From contig NZ_QTVN01000004.1 in NCBI RefSeq assembly GCF_003460605.1, positions 1 through 64,000 of the forward strand: a stretch of 64,000 bases of DNA, read 5' to 3'. Position 1 is the first letter of the stretch. Every line of letters begins with the position of its first letter. The notes beneath the pieces are model-generated. The model searched no databases. It saw only the letters and a list, made by a program, of their open reading frames with translations, and had not been told where the DNA came from. Both the position numbers and the translations under genes were made by a program. This DNA is from Ruminococcus sp. AF31-8BH. Its GTDB lineage: Bacteria; Bacillota; Clostridia; Lachnospirales; Lachnospiraceae. Shown here in pieces: positions 41,512 through 50,449 of the stretch.

Positions 41512-43089
41512 ATGGCATCATTAATGATAAAAGATATGTATTTGGGAAAAATTGATGGATACAATGAATTCCTTGAATACGGTCAAGATACTTGCAAAGG
41601 ACTATTTTTTGAATTTCCAAATGTACCTATTGATAAAATACTTGATGGAACAACCTATTATATATTCGGAAATAAAGGTACTGGAAAAACAATGTTACTC
41701 AAATATATAGAAAGTAAAATTCTCGAAAATCCAGAAACTAATTTCACAGAATTTATTCGATTTAAAAAAGATGTAGATACAGAACAAAGAAATCAATTAA
41801 AAAGAACTGCAGTACCTTCAAACAGTTTTGAAGAAGTGATTGAAAGCGATATTCCTACAGATATTTCTTTGAATTGTACACTTGCGTGGCAAGTTTATTT
41901 AATTAAAGTTATCATAAATAGATTATCTCAGACTGAATATGGAGTTTTTGATCGAACTGATGATACTTGGATAAAGTTATGCTCTTTAATCAAAGCTGTA
42001 TACGGAGAAAACAATGCTGCTGACCAAATAAAAAAGATTCTACCTAAAATGAAACGTGGAAATCTGGAACTTAATCTTAGCGATTTTGGTAAAATTAACT
42101 TTGACTTTGAATGGACAGATTCATCTAAAACTACTGCATCTTTTTCCTCTGTCGCCAAACAAATTATATTTTTATATACTAATTTGAAACCAGTTGAAAA
42201 TACTATATACATATTAGTAGATGAACTTGAATTATCTCTAAAGAAAAATAAAGATTACCAACGCGATATCACGCTAATTAGAGATTTAATTTTTGCAATT
42301 GAATCTCTTAACGAAATTAATCGTACTCAAAACTATAATGTTCATTTGATCGCAACAATCAGAAATGAAGTTTACAAAAATATCATTTCTAAAGGAATGG
42401 AGATTAATAAAGTCATTTTAGATTTTGGTGTAACTATTTCATGGGAGCAGAAAGGCGGAAATATCCGTAATCATCCCCTACTAAAGATGTTAGAAAAAAG
42501 AATTCATTACAGCGAAAAATTAGCTGGATTGCAAGAATCTACTGATATTTGGAATACCTATTTTGTTCCTACAATAGGGGAAAGCAAACTTCCTATAGAA
42601 AATTACTTATTAGATCAAACATGGTATAAACCACGTGACATCATTCGTCTTTTTTCTATAATACAAAAACAACACGGGCAAAAATCATTTTTCGATCAAG
42701 AAATATTTGATTCAGTACGAAAAACATATGCGGAAGAGTCTTGGATAGAATTTGAAGAAGTATTAACTGCAAAGTATTCTGATGCAGAAGTTGAAGGAAT
42801 CAAGAAATCATTAACCAGTTTAGCCTTGCCTTTTGAAATAAAAAATTTCCAAAATAACATTGATAGTAATAGGGACTTTTTTGAAGAAGTTGAAACCTTA
42901 GCTAAAAACAGAAAAACTCCACATATTCTTAAAGATTTATATGAAATTGGTGTTATTGGAAATTATGGCTCTAACCCTCGGTTTTCATTTAAAGGAGATA
43001 CTGATTTGAGTCCTACAATGCCTATGACTATCCACTATCCTCTAATCCGATTTTTTAAAGCTTCACTTCCCAAAAGAAGAAAACGTTAA
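41512..43089 (+). CDS. P-loop ATPase, Sll1717/FunZ-like
   Basis: This 525-residue protein has Walker A FGNKGTGKTMLLKYIESK (residues 53-60 core) and a Walker-B-like YILVDELELSL near residue 235. An Arg-bearing segment, HLIATIRNEVYKNI, lies near 282. It resembles the large P-loop ATPases listed as the Sll1717 family, whose role is unsettled; some such stand-alone ATPases occur among defence genes. It follows the XRE regulator by 23 bases, has its own ribosome site (AAAAGGAGACG), is markedly AT-rich, and lies at the edge of element A, where accessory genes are swapped. No counterpart is found in element B. Confidence 0.65.
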   Translation: MASLMIKDMYLGKIDGYNEFLEYGQDTCKGLFFEFPNVPIDKILDGTTYYIFGNKGTGKTMLLKYIESKILENPETNFTEFIRFKKDVDTEQRNQLKRTAVPSNSFEEVIESDIPTDISLNCTLAWQVYLIKVIINRLSQTEYGVFDRTDDTWIKLCSLIKAVYGENNAADQIKKILPKMKRGNLELNLSDFGKINFDFEWTDSSKTTASFSSVAKQIIFLYTNLKPVENTIYILVDELELSLKKNKDYQRDITLIRDLIFAIESLNEINRTQNYNVHLIATIRNEVYKNIISKGMEINKVILDFGVTISWEQKGGNIRNHPLLKMLEKRIHYSEKLAGLQESTDIWNTYFVPTIGESKLPIENYLLDQTWYKPRDIIRLFSIIQKQHGQKSFFDQEIFDSVRKTYAEESWIEFEEVLTAKYSDAEVEGIKKSLTSLALPFEIKNFQNNIDSNRDFFEEVETLAKNRKTPHILKDLYEIGVIGNYGSNPRFSFKGDTDLSPTMPMTIHYPLIRFFKASLPKRRKR

Positions 43090-43094
43090 GTTTT

Positions 43095-43112
43095 TGTACT
43101 CAATCTGTACTC
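43095..43112. repeat. Paired arm-type heptamers, right end of element A
   Basis: TGTACTC-AATC-TGTACTC, period 11 bp, ends 60 bp before the att core at 43172. Confidence 0.65.
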
Positions 43113-43125
43113 AACCACATAGTAA

Positions 43126-43164
43126 GAGCCCGGAAACCCGCATAAACACTGGATTTCCGAGCTC
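43126..43164 (+). terminator. Terminator at the right end of element A
   Basis: GAGCCCGGAAACC and GGATTTCCGAGCTC pair around AACCCGCATAAAC-like loop DNA, followed by a run of eight T. It terminates the ATPase gene and insulates the att site. The loop AAACCCGCATAAAC recurs in the terminator of element B (52765-52801). Confidence 0.75.
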
Positions 43165-43171
43165 CATTTTT

Positions 43172-43183
43172 TTATTCAAACTC
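43172..43183. other. att core between elements A and B
   Basis: TTATTCAAACTC, identical to the guaA end and to 3911-3922, followed by G. It is the internal junction of the tandem array. Confidence 0.85.
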
Positions 43184-43283
43184 GACAATCACTAATCAAT
43201 TTTGTTTAGAGATTATTTGTTGCCGTGTTCGCTTTTCTTTTAATTATTTGATTTATCCATATTATCCTGCCTATACAGGCTAA

Positions 43284-43301
43284 TGTTATCATTTTGTTAT
43301 C
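43284..43301. repeat. Paired arm-type heptamers, left end of element B
   Basis: TGTTATC-ATTT-TGTTATC, period 11 bp, starts 101 bp after the att core. The second heptamer also pairs with GATAACA at 43308-43314. The same heptamer is used at the right end of element B. Confidence 0.65.
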
Positions 43302-43397
43302 GGCATTGATAACACACGCCCTGTAACTGTGGATAATAGCAATATGTACCGACTCAAATTATAAGCGGTTTTGCTTAGAAAATCAATAATCTTATTG

Positions 43398-44582
43398 TTA
43401 AAAAAACATCTGCCATACTCTCATAGATAACAATGACAAAATATAAAACGGAAGTATATATAGTAACCTTTGCAGTCGGTTCTTTGCTGTATATATTATA
43501 ATACTCTGAATCGGTATCCATATCCAAAGGATAATACTAAATAATTCAATTTTATACGCTATCCAATAACAGAGCATTGGAAGTAACAACAAGAACATTC
43601 CAATAACTGACTTACATTGTAATTTTTCTTTTAAAGAATATCTGAGCGGAAATCCTTTTCTAACTAAACGTAATTCATTTTGCACATTATAGCTGACAAC
43701 ATTCTGTCCTAATATCAATATAGAAAACAATAATACATACTCAATATATTTTCCGTCTATCTGCGATAATAACATTGTGATTAAAACAATCGCAAAATAC
43801 TGATACATAATCTGTTTCTTTCTTCTGACAATACTAACCACCTCATAAACCATCAAAAAACGATAGCGGCTGCCATAATATTTCTTCATCAGTCCTTTCA
43901 TTTCTTTCTGATTATTTTGGAAGAACACTTCATCCTGCGTTTGCAAAACTGTATCATATTCTCTATTCAAAAATCCATATAACATCTGATTATATTGTTG
44001 AAAGAACGGGATAATTGCTTGATAGCTAAAATAAGGATATAAAATAAAATATAATCCGTAAATGATCAATAATATACTGGTAACAAATACACTTCCATAA
44101 AAAAAACAAATCATTACTACTGCCAACATACATATATTCATAATATCCCGATATTTATATTGTGTTGATAAAACCGTATGCATATTGACAATTGGGTTAC
44201 AAAGCATAGCCACAATAAACTGTCTTAAGACCATTCCCTCCATTTGAAAAGCCCAAAATAAAATCAACGCAACACTCAACGTCAGTACCATGCTTTTTCC
44301 TATCTTCTTCACTCTCCAAATATATGTTTTTTCTATTTTCCAAATATAAGTTTCAGGAGAAATACGCATTCTTGGTATTGTTCCAAACAAATTCATAAAC
44401 AAGAAACAGAGAATACCATATGGTATAAAAACAGCAATATCCATTCCATAGTTTTTCTGAATCATAGATTGCAATATAAGAATACATGGCACAATAGCAA
44501 TCAGTATAAGATAAGCACCTATATTTCGTTTGACCATTCTAACTGCAAATTTGAATCTCTGTTTCAAAAGCAACTGATACAT
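43398..44582 (-). CDS. ABC transporter membrane protein (element B cargo)
   Basis: This 394-residue protein has about ten hydrophobic segments and no ATPase motif (for example GAYLILIAIVPCILILQSM and VALILFWAFQM). It follows the ATPase gene by two bases and is surely its permease. The family is poorly characterised; together with a MerR regulator this looks like a self-contained export or immunity unit. Confidence 0.72.
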   Translation of the reverse strand: MYQLLLKQRFKFAVRMVKRNIGAYLILIAIVPCILILQSMIQKNYGMDIAVFIPYGILCFLFMNLFGTIPRMRISPETYIWKIEKTYIWRVKKIGKSMVLTLSVALILFWAFQMEGMVLRQFIVAMLCNPIVNMHTVLSTQYKYRDIMNICMLAVVMICFFYGSVFVTSILLIIYGLYFILYPYFSYQAIIPFFQQYNQMLYGFLNREYDTVLQTQDEVFFQNNQKEMKGLMKKYYGSRYRFLMVYEVVSIVRRKKQIMYQYFAIVLITMLLSQIDGKYIEYVLLFSILILGQNVVSYNVQNELRLVRKGFPLRYSLKEKLQCKSVIGMFLLLLPMLCYWIAYKIELFSIILWIWIPIQSIIIYTAKNRLQRLLYILPFYILSLLSMRVWQMFF

Positions 44583-44584
44583 AC

Positions 44585-45280
44585 TTACTCCCCTTCAGAT
44601 AAAATTTTTGCTATTTCCTCTCTGTCAACTTTCTCCATATTGATTTCTCTAATTTGTCCGTTATGTAACAAAAGACACTTGTCACAAACATTTTGTAAAC
44701 ACTCTATATCATGGCTTGAAATAATGTAAATTCCTTTTTCTTTCTTGTGAAACTCCACTATTACATTTTCTAAAAGTTTCATTTGGACAGGATCAAGTCC
44801 TGAAAATGGTTCATCAAAAATAGTAATTTTTTCTTCTTGTATCATTGCACAAGCATTATTTAACCGTTGCATTGTACCTTTTGAAAGTTCTAACGGAGAA
44901 TAGTTCTCATACTTTTTTAATCCCAACCCATCTAAAATCCTCTCGATTTTATCAAATGCCTCTTGTTTTTTTATCTTTCTGCTTGAAGCAATCAAAAGAA
45001 GATTTTCATATATCGTCAGCTCATTAAAAAAACTTGGTTGATCCATTGCATAGGCGACCGGCATATCAAGATAATCAACCTTATTCATCTTTTTTCTGTC
45101 GATAGAGATTACTCCTGTATAATTTTTGTCATAATTCGAAAGTATATTTAAAAGAGTAGTCTTTCCAGCTCCATTTCTTCCAACAAGTCCATAAATACAA
45201 GCATTTTCAAATGTATAGTTTAAGTCCGAAAAAACAACCGTTTCACCATATTTTTTACTTAAATTTGAAATCTGAATCAT
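44585..45280 (-). CDS. ABC transporter ATP-binding protein (element B cargo)
   Basis: This 231-residue ATPase has Walker A GLVGRNGAGKTTLLNILSN, signature-like LELSKGTMQRLNNACAM, Walker B ITIFDEPFSGLDP and the H-loop IISSHDIE. It starts at ATG 45280, overlapping the MerR gene stop by four bases. The signature LSKGT in place of LSGGQ is typical for this ABC-2 subgroup. Confidence 0.85.
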   Translation of the reverse strand: MIQISNLSKKYGETVVFSDLNYTFENACIYGLVGRNGAGKTTLLNILSNYDKNYTGVISIDRKKMNKVDYLDMPVAYAMDQPSFFNELTIYENLLLIASSRKIKKQEAFDKIERILDGLGLKKYENYSPLELSKGTMQRLNNACAMIQEEKITIFDEPFSGLDPVQMKLLENVIVEFHKKEKGIYIISSHDIECLQNVCDKCLLLHNGQIREINMEKVDREEIAKILSEGE

Positions 45281-46122
45281 AAAATTTCTTTTCCTCTCAA
45301 ATCCATTTTCGTCAGCCCAACGACTAACAATCCAATAAAAACTACTGTGTCCACAAATAACAGTACAACAATATTTTTTACCACTCCGAAAGTAAAAAGT
45401 ATGGAGAAAATTTCTACCGACAACACAATAAAACACATATAATTTGTCAAATACTCTGTTATAATATCTCCATAATAATTGTTCATCTGTAATTTGGCAT
45501 AAATAAAAGGTTTTAATAAATAACGGATTATAATACAGATAACGGGACAAATAAAAATCCAGTTTTTATTCACCAAAGATGTTGCCACACCTTTACTCCA
45601 TTGTACCGGAATCTTTACTGGCAGCTTAGAATAAGACAACGCCCCAATAATCAAGCATAATACGGTAATCGTTATCCAAGTAAGCATACTTCCCCATATA
45701 TACAAAAAGCTGACTGAATCCAATTTGAAAACAGTTTGATTATCTTTCCAATAATCCTGCAACTCTGTTACATATTGTTCTACCTGTAATTTTTCATAAC
45801 TAATACTTTCTTCATCCAGCATTTTTTCGCACATGAGTTTCGCCTTATTCAAATCAGTAATCTGACTTTTTAATACTTCATTCTGCTTCTCAAGCGTTTC
45901 CTGCAAAGTTACTTTCCCAGATATAATACTTCGTATATCCTCAATAGAAATTCCCAATGTACGCAGATATGCTATCTTCTTTATATTTTCCACATCATTT
46001 TCAGAATAATCTCTATAACCATTACTTTCATTTCTTGAAGGCTCAACGAGTTTTTCCTTTTCATAAAAACGGACATTAGAACGGGATAAACCTGTTCGTT
46101 CTTCTACATCTTTTATTGTCAT
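45277..46122 (-). CDS. MerR-family regulator with C-terminal membrane domain
   Basis: This 281-residue protein has a MerR winged helix (TIKDVEERTGLSRSNVRFYE, then LRTLGISIEDIRSII) and a coiled coil (about residues 75-110). Four membrane spans follow (about 145-275), including KLPVKIPVQWSKG, which recalls SdpI/DUF1648 proteins. A membrane-tethered MerR fused to an SdpI-like region could sense a membrane-active toxin and switch on the ABC transporter genes it overlaps. That sensing role is inference. Confidence 0.78.
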   Translation of the reverse strand: MTIKDVEERTGLSRSNVRFYEKEKLVEPSRNESNGYRDYSENDVENIKKIAYLRTLGISIEDIRSIISGKVTLQETLEKQNEVLKSQITDLNKAKLMCEKMLDEESISYEKLQVEQYVTELQDYWKDNQTVFKLDSVSFLYIWGSMLTWITITVLCLIIGALSYSKLPVKIPVQWSKGVATSLVNKNWIFICPVICIIIRYLLKPFIYAKLQMNNYYGDIITEYLTNYMCFIVLSVEIFSILFTFGVVKNIVVLLFVDTVVFIGLLVVGLTKMDLRGKEIL

Positions 46123-46215
46123 GTTATGCACTCCTTTCAAGCAACTCTATTTTATCTTAAGAATAAGCTATAAACAAGGTTTACAGTCAAGCATTTATCC
46201 AAAATCTCTTTTCTT

Positions 46216-46590
46216 TTAGTTATAAATCAATTCGGCGTTCACAACCTCTCTTGCACACGCCTGTATATTGTTCATTCTCGATACCCATTCCATCTGATTT
46301 TCTGCCTTTAACTGTTCTGTAATGCCCTGCTCCTGTTTCATCTGCTCTATAATCCTTTCAAAGCGTTCTTGTGCCTGTTCTTCTATATCTGCAAGATAAC
46401 TATTCAGCCTGCCACTTGTAAGTAAATTCAAATATACACTTCTACGATATTCTTTCAGATAGCGTAAATGTCTTTGTCCCCATACGCCGATAAATCTCTG
46501 TTCTTCCTCCGTCAAGGTAAGACAGGGGATAAAATAATCCCCGTGTCTGATATAAGTGCCGCCCATTTCTTCAAAAATTGTTTTCTTCAT
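46216..46590 (-). CDS. TnpV-family transposon-encoded protein
   Basis: This 124-residue protein opens KKTIFEEMGGTYIRHGDYFI, followed by LTEEEQRFIGVWGQRHLRYL and a long amphipathic helix. This is the TnpV family found in Tn4451-like elements and IMEs, function unknown. It follows the relaxase gene by about 17 bases. Confidence 0.85.
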   Translation of the reverse strand: MKKTIFEEMGGTYIRHGDYFIPCLTLTEEEQRFIGVWGQRHLRYLKEYRRSVYLNLLTSGRLNSYLADIEEQAQERFERIIEQMKQEQGITEQLKAENQMEWVSRMNNIQACAREVVNAELIYN

Positions 46591-46607
46591 AATCATTTCC
46601 ACCTTTC

Positions 46608-48038
46608 TTATCGTTCTCTATCCATAGATTTCTTTTTAACTGACCGTTTCGGCTGCTGTCTGCTTTCCTGCTGATAGCGGTGCAATTTTTCCCGTATGCT
46701 TGCCTTTTTCGGCGGTTCTGATGACGGCTCTTTCTTCTGCTCTGTCTGATTTTCCCATGCTCGCAGCTCCTCATTATATTCCCTGACCAGTTTTTCCGAT
46801 TTCTGATACGTCTTTGCAAAGGACTGAACATCTGGATATCCTGCCTGTGTTACCATCTGTTCCATATCTGTATGAATACGTTTTTCCTGTTTCTCTGCCT
46901 GTTCAATTTTGCCCTCTAAGGATTTCCGTACTTTTCCTTTGAAAAATCCTGTTGTCTCGGAAAGCTGTTTCTTCAACAAGGAAAGCTCCTGTTGCGTGGA
47001 CTTCATCGCCTGTGACTGCTTCTGAAGTTTCTCCATCAGCTTCCGCATATCATTCCATTCCTGTAAATCAATCTTCGGTACTGGCTTTGGCGGCAGCTTA
47101 AATTTGAAAATCATTTCCTGTAAGAAGTCTTTCGCACCACGGATAATCTGCTGAAACATATCCGGCAGCCAACCATGTGTCCTTATTGATTGCAGCGTTT
47201 TGTCAGTGATTTTTTCCCGCTTGACCGTTAAAATATCTTCTTCGGGAACGCCCTCGACTAATGCCACATCAACCGTCCGATTCCATTCCTGCCTTGCCGC
47301 ATTATCTGCCCGTATTTCTGCTTCTTTCGGATTATTCTTCCCGATTTTCTTCGTTGCCAGATACACACCGCCCTGCTGAAATACAGACAGCTTTTCGGAT
47401 TCTTCTTTCACATGACTGTTGATGATTTCCGTAAACATTTCCTTCACTTCTCTGGTAAAAGCATCGTTCTTAAACCATTCATCTTTCTTCGTAAAAATAT
47501 GGCTCTCATAAACTTCCCCTTTGGGAATAATGCTGCATCCTACCCGAAGATTTCCCTGCTCATCTAAAATCTCTTTCTTCGTGCGTCTGTGCTTTCCCTG
47601 CTCATCATAAAACATATTTCTGATGGCAATTTTCACTTCGGGATGTTCCAGCATTTTCCGTTCGCTGAATACAAGATGGATATGGTAATTGGTCATTCTT
47701 TTGTTATGGTGAAGTGCCGCACTACATTCTACACCATACCTTTTATGAAAGCAGTCCGTGAAAAGCCTTACTACATCATCTGCCTTGTACTCAACAAAAC
47801 TTTCTGGAAGTGCAATGATAAACTCTCGTCCTTCAATACATTTCCCTGCTGTTTCGCTTGCCTTAAAATCCAACTGATTCTCTCTGGCAAGATTTTTCCA
47901 GAACTCTGATGTTGCTCCTTCCGTCTGATAGGTAGCATAGAGATGTTCCTGTCTTTTCGGATTGGAAATATAGTCAATTCTTCCTGCCACATCAGACAGC
48001 TTGTTTTGTCTGATAAATGAATGTCTGCCTATAAGCAT
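46608..48038 (-). CDS. MobA/MobL-family relaxase (element B)
   Basis: This 476-residue relaxase has an N-terminal domain (RIDYISNPKRQEHLYATYQT), the histidine metal motif HHNKRMTNYHIHLVFSERK (about residues 110-128), and C-terminal coiled coils rich in Lys/Gln (about 330-470). The relaxase type differs from element A's MobV, though the two elements share integration and replication modules. A putative oriT lies 94-142 bases upstream. Confidence 0.88.
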   Translation of the reverse strand: MLIGRHSFIRQNKLSDVAGRIDYISNPKRQEHLYATYQTEGATSEFWKNLARENQLDFKASETAGKCIEGREFIIALPESFVEYKADDVVRLFTDCFHKRYGVECSAALHHNKRMTNYHIHLVFSERKMLEHPEVKIAIRNMFYDEQGKHRRTKKEILDEQGNLRVGCSIIPKGEVYESHIFTKKDEWFKNDAFTREVKEMFTEIINSHVKEESEKLSVFQQGGVYLATKKIGKNNPKEAEIRADNAARQEWNRTVDVALVEGVPEEDILTVKREKITDKTLQSIRTHGWLPDMFQQIIRGAKDFLQEMIFKFKLPPKPVPKIDLQEWNDMRKLMEKLQKQSQAMKSTQQELSLLKKQLSETTGFFKGKVRKSLEGKIEQAEKQEKRIHTDMEQMVTQAGYPDVQSFAKTYQKSEKLVREYNEELRAWENQTEQKKEPSSEPPKKASIREKLHRYQQESRQQPKRSVKKKSMDRER

Positions 48039-48131
48039 TCTCCTTTCCGGCTCTCGCCTGCTTTGCTGTGAGTAGGTGCATAGGCACCTGTTTACGAACT
48101 ATCCGCCTGTCGGCGGTTGCCCCCTGCAAGG

Positions 48132-48180
48132 GCGAAATACACAGAGCATAAACGAAGTTTGTGCGATGGGTGTATTTCGC
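48132..48180. other. Putative oriT of element B
   Basis: GCGAAATACAC (48132-48142) and GTGTATTTCGC (48170-48180) are perfect inverted repeats. A second hairpin, GCATAAAC-GAA-GTTTGTGC (48146-48164), lies inside. This nested form just upstream of a MobA/MobL gene fits an oriT. The remaining bases 48181-48335 hold no gene. Confidence 0.6.
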
Positions 48181-48335
48181 TCTCAAACGCCGAGGGCTTT
48201 ATAAGGTGCTATCTTCCTCTGTCATGTTCCGGCTTGGACTTTTTATTTTGGGCGTATCCGCCCTTTTTATTTGCCCGTATCCGGGCTTATTTTTTATCCC
48301 TGACACCAAACCGATTCTTTACTTTTCTGTCTGAT

Positions 48336-48563
48336 TTATTCCGGTATCCTTGCCCGTACATACTCCAGATCACCGCAATAGGGCGTTCCCACCAGATACC
48401 ATTCCCTCGCCAGATTCATTTCCATCCTGGTCTTTACCCACTGATCATCTACCAGAACTTCCATACACTCTCCGCAGTGAAATCCCGTATCAATCCATAA
48501 GTCCATTGACAGCAATCCATATCTTCCATTTTCACAGTTATAACCTAATCTTCCTTCTCTCAT
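48336..48563 (-). CDS. DUF5348 protein
   Basis: This 75-residue protein reads REGRLGYNCENGRYGLLSMD, then LWIDTGFHCGECMEV and REWYLVGTPYCGDLEYVRAR, matching DUF5348. Such proteins occur in IME replication/mobilization modules. Their function is unknown. Confidence 0.82.
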   Translation of the reverse strand: MREGRLGYNCENGRYGLLSMDLWIDTGFHCGECMEVLVDDQWVKTRMEMNLAREWYLVGTPYCGDLEYVRARIPE

Positions 48564-48646
48564 TGCATGATTCTCCTTTCCAGATTTCTCCTTGTCTATG
48601 CTTAACAGGGGCGTGCCACGCTCCTGTTCTTATCACCAAGGAAGAA

Positions 48647-48880
48647 TTACCATCGGAAACTCTCCGGCACTCCACGTCTGTCCAGATACTCTTTTCTCGC
48701 CCGTTCCCGTTCTTCCTCTGTCGGAGCAGTTTTAAATTTTCCATACAGGTCACGCATGACCATTCTGTCCAGTTTTTTCTCCAATCCCTGCTTGATTTCT
48801 TTCTCACAGCTCCCATCTTCAACCAAGTGAAAGCGGAGCAACTGCATAAATAATTCCTGTGATATTTGCACATTTCCCAT
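48647..48880 (-). CDS. Small conserved IME protein (element B copy)
   Basis: This 77-residue protein is a paralogue of 37674-37907: NVQISQELFMQLLRFHLVED and KTAPTEEERERARKEYLDRR. I took the ATG at 48880 to match the element A copy; one three codons upstream is possible. Function unknown. Confidence 0.75.
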   Translation of the reverse strand: MGNVQISQELFMQLLRFHLVEDGSCEKEIKQGLEKKLDRMVMRDLYGKFKTAPTEEERERARKEYLDRRGVPESFRW

Positions 48881-48895
48881 CTTATCCATCCTTTC

Positions 48896-48972
48896 CGTGA
48901 CGGTATGTGACAGTCGTGACGGTTATTTTGATACCGCCCCGCTGTCAAAAATACCGTCACAACCGTCACGTA
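48896..48972. repeat. GTGACGG/CCGTCAC repeat cluster between RepA-like and small conserved gene
   Basis: Two GTGACGGT units are followed by two inverted ACCGTCAC units, with TGTCA-type half-sites between; the whole can fold into one long hairpin. It lies in the same place as the element A inverted repeat at 37922-37970. It is a candidate origin, or a leader structure. Confidence 0.6.
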
Positions 48973-48975
48973 CTG

Positions 48976-50118
48976 TCACGCATTCTCTGTATTGTCTTTC
49001 CAGAGCCTTAGTTTCCGTCCCTCATGGACACGCTCACTCCGAAAGAGAATCCCATGCTCTGCATACAACCTTCCTGCAAGAACATTCAGCTTTCTTGTAA
49101 TAACATGAGGTTGAATGTCCACATTTATCAGTGCAACAAGTGCCGTTGGAGAACCCTCCCAATAAGGATTGTCTTTCATAACAAGCTCCGCAATCTCATC
49201 CAGTAACGGCTCTGGCGGTTCTTTCCATAATTCCGTTTCTGCCTTTTGCAAATCCCACAACAATGTTTCTGTATTGCGGATAAGATACAGCTTCTGGTCT
49301 TGCTGATCTCTGCCCGATACTTCCAGTGTTGCGGCATTGCCTGTCCGTTTTTCTTTCTGAAGAAGAAACGCTCCGTCTGCCGCCCCAAGCAGTCCGCTTG
49401 TCCCGGAAATCATGTCAAACTTATCATCCGCATTCTGCTTTCTCGTGTGGTGTACGAGCAGTAAGCAAAGTCCGTGAGCATCCGCAAAACTTTTCAGTCT
49501 TGCCATAATCTGATAATCATTTGCATAACTGTAATTATCGCCGCCAACCTCACGCACTTTCTGAAGCGTATCAATGATAATCAGCTTCGTGTCCTTATAC
49601 TCTGCCACAAATCTTGCAAGCTGTTCACCCAGTCCATTTCCAAGCTGGCTGGCAGAAACAGAGAAGTAAAGATTATCGGTACTTTCTGTCCCGAACATCC
49701 GGTACAGACGCTCCTGCAAGCGGCGGTAATCGTCCTCAAGTGCCAGATACAGCACCGTTCCTTTTCGGGTGGTATAATTCCAAAGCGGTGTACCTGTGCT
49801 GACATGGTAGGCAAGCTGTGCCATCAGAAAGCTCTTCCCCAGTTTGGGCGAACCTGCAAAGATATAAGTGCCGGGGTAGAGCAGACCGTCAATCAACGGC
49901 TGCTTACTCCGATACTGTGTGTCAAACAGTTCATTCATGGAGATTGTCTGGAGATAGGACGGGTCTGATCGCAACTGCATTTCTCTCTGCAATTCCTCAA
50001 AACTCTTGATATTTCCACCATTCTCGGATATACTACTTGTAGTGTTTTTACGAATTGGCTGCTCCGTATCTGCGCCAACAGATACATCCGGGGCAGTCTT
50101 TTCTTTTTTATTTTCCAT
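48976..50118 (-). CDS. RepA-like AAA ATPase (element B)
   Basis: This 380-residue protein is of the AAA_25/RepA type: Walker A FAGSPKLGKSFLMAQLAY, Walker B KLIIIDTLQKVRE, LLLVHHTRKQNADDKFD and SGTSGLLGAADGAFLL. The first 45 residues are disordered. It is only distantly similar to the element A protein, so the replication genes were exchanged or diverged long ago. Its start overlaps the MobC-like gene by 11 bases. Confidence 0.85.
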   Translation of the reverse strand: MENKKEKTAPDVSVGADTEQPIRKNTTSSISENGGNIKSFEELQREMQLRSDPSYLQTISMNELFDTQYRSKQPLIDGLLYPGTYIFAGSPKLGKSFLMAQLAYHVSTGTPLWNYTTRKGTVLYLALEDDYRRLQERLYRMFGTESTDNLYFSVSASQLGNGLGEQLARFVAEYKDTKLIIIDTLQKVREVGGDNYSYANDYQIMARLKSFADAHGLCLLLVHHTRKQNADDKFDMISGTSGLLGAADGAFLLQKEKRTGNAATLEVSGRDQQDQKLYLIRNTETLLWDLQKAETELWKEPPEPLLDEIAELVMKDNPYWEGSPTALVALINVDIQPHVITRKLNVLAGRLYAEHGILFRSERVHEGRKLRLWKDNTENA

Positions 50119-50449
50119 CCTCGTCCTCTCCTTTCAGACCGCCCATAATAACAGCGATCAGTTCAATGACATTCAGCAGTTCTTCATCCACACCGTTTCC
50201 TGCTTCAATCCGCTTTAATTCTGTGAGCACAGTGGCAAGTTCCGTTTTAAGTGCCTTGAATATTCTGGGATTGCCCTGTACCACTACATCCTGATTCAGA
50301 CAGCGGCGGTAACAGTATTCCTGCTTTGGCAGTCCCGATAAGGCAACTGCCTTGTTAATGAGTTCATTTTCTTCGGGCGATACCCGAAACCCTACTGTGA
50401 TGTTTCTCCAACGGTTTTTGTTATCTCTGTTCTTAGCTGACATTTTCAA
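50108..50449 (-). CDS. MobC-like ribbon-helix-helix protein (element B)
   Basis: This 113-residue protein reads RNITVGFRVSPEENELINKA, then SGLPKQEYCYRRCLNQDVVV, and is the counterpart of 39097-39462. It overlaps both the integrase stop (17 bases) and the RepA-like start. A role at oriT with the MobA/MobL relaxase is likely. Confidence 0.72.
   Translation of the reverse strand: MKMSAKNRDNKNRWRNITVGFRVSPEENELINKAVALSGLPKQEYCYRRCLNQDVVVQGNPRIFKALKTELATVLTELKRIEAGNGVDEELLNVIELIAVIMGGLKGEDEDGK

Larger units (their letters stand above)
14887..43183. mobile_element. Element A: guaA-associated IME carrying a nested transposon
   Basis: It is bounded by the imperfect att at 14887 and the exact att at 43172-43183. 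Without the nested 16.7-kb transposon it is about 11.6 kb, close to the size of element B. The backbone order matches element B: regulator, excisionase, integrase, MobC-like, RepA-like, small conserved protein, relaxase. Here the relaxase is of the MobV type. Cargo includes membrane proteins, an XRE/DUF2007 regulator (split), an alkyltransferase-like protein, a toxin-like peptide and a P-loop ATPase. Confidence 0.65.

Noticed and set aside
48117..48186. Small frames over the oriT candidate of element B
   Set aside because: Coding potential is accidental; the inverted repeats explain the sequence.
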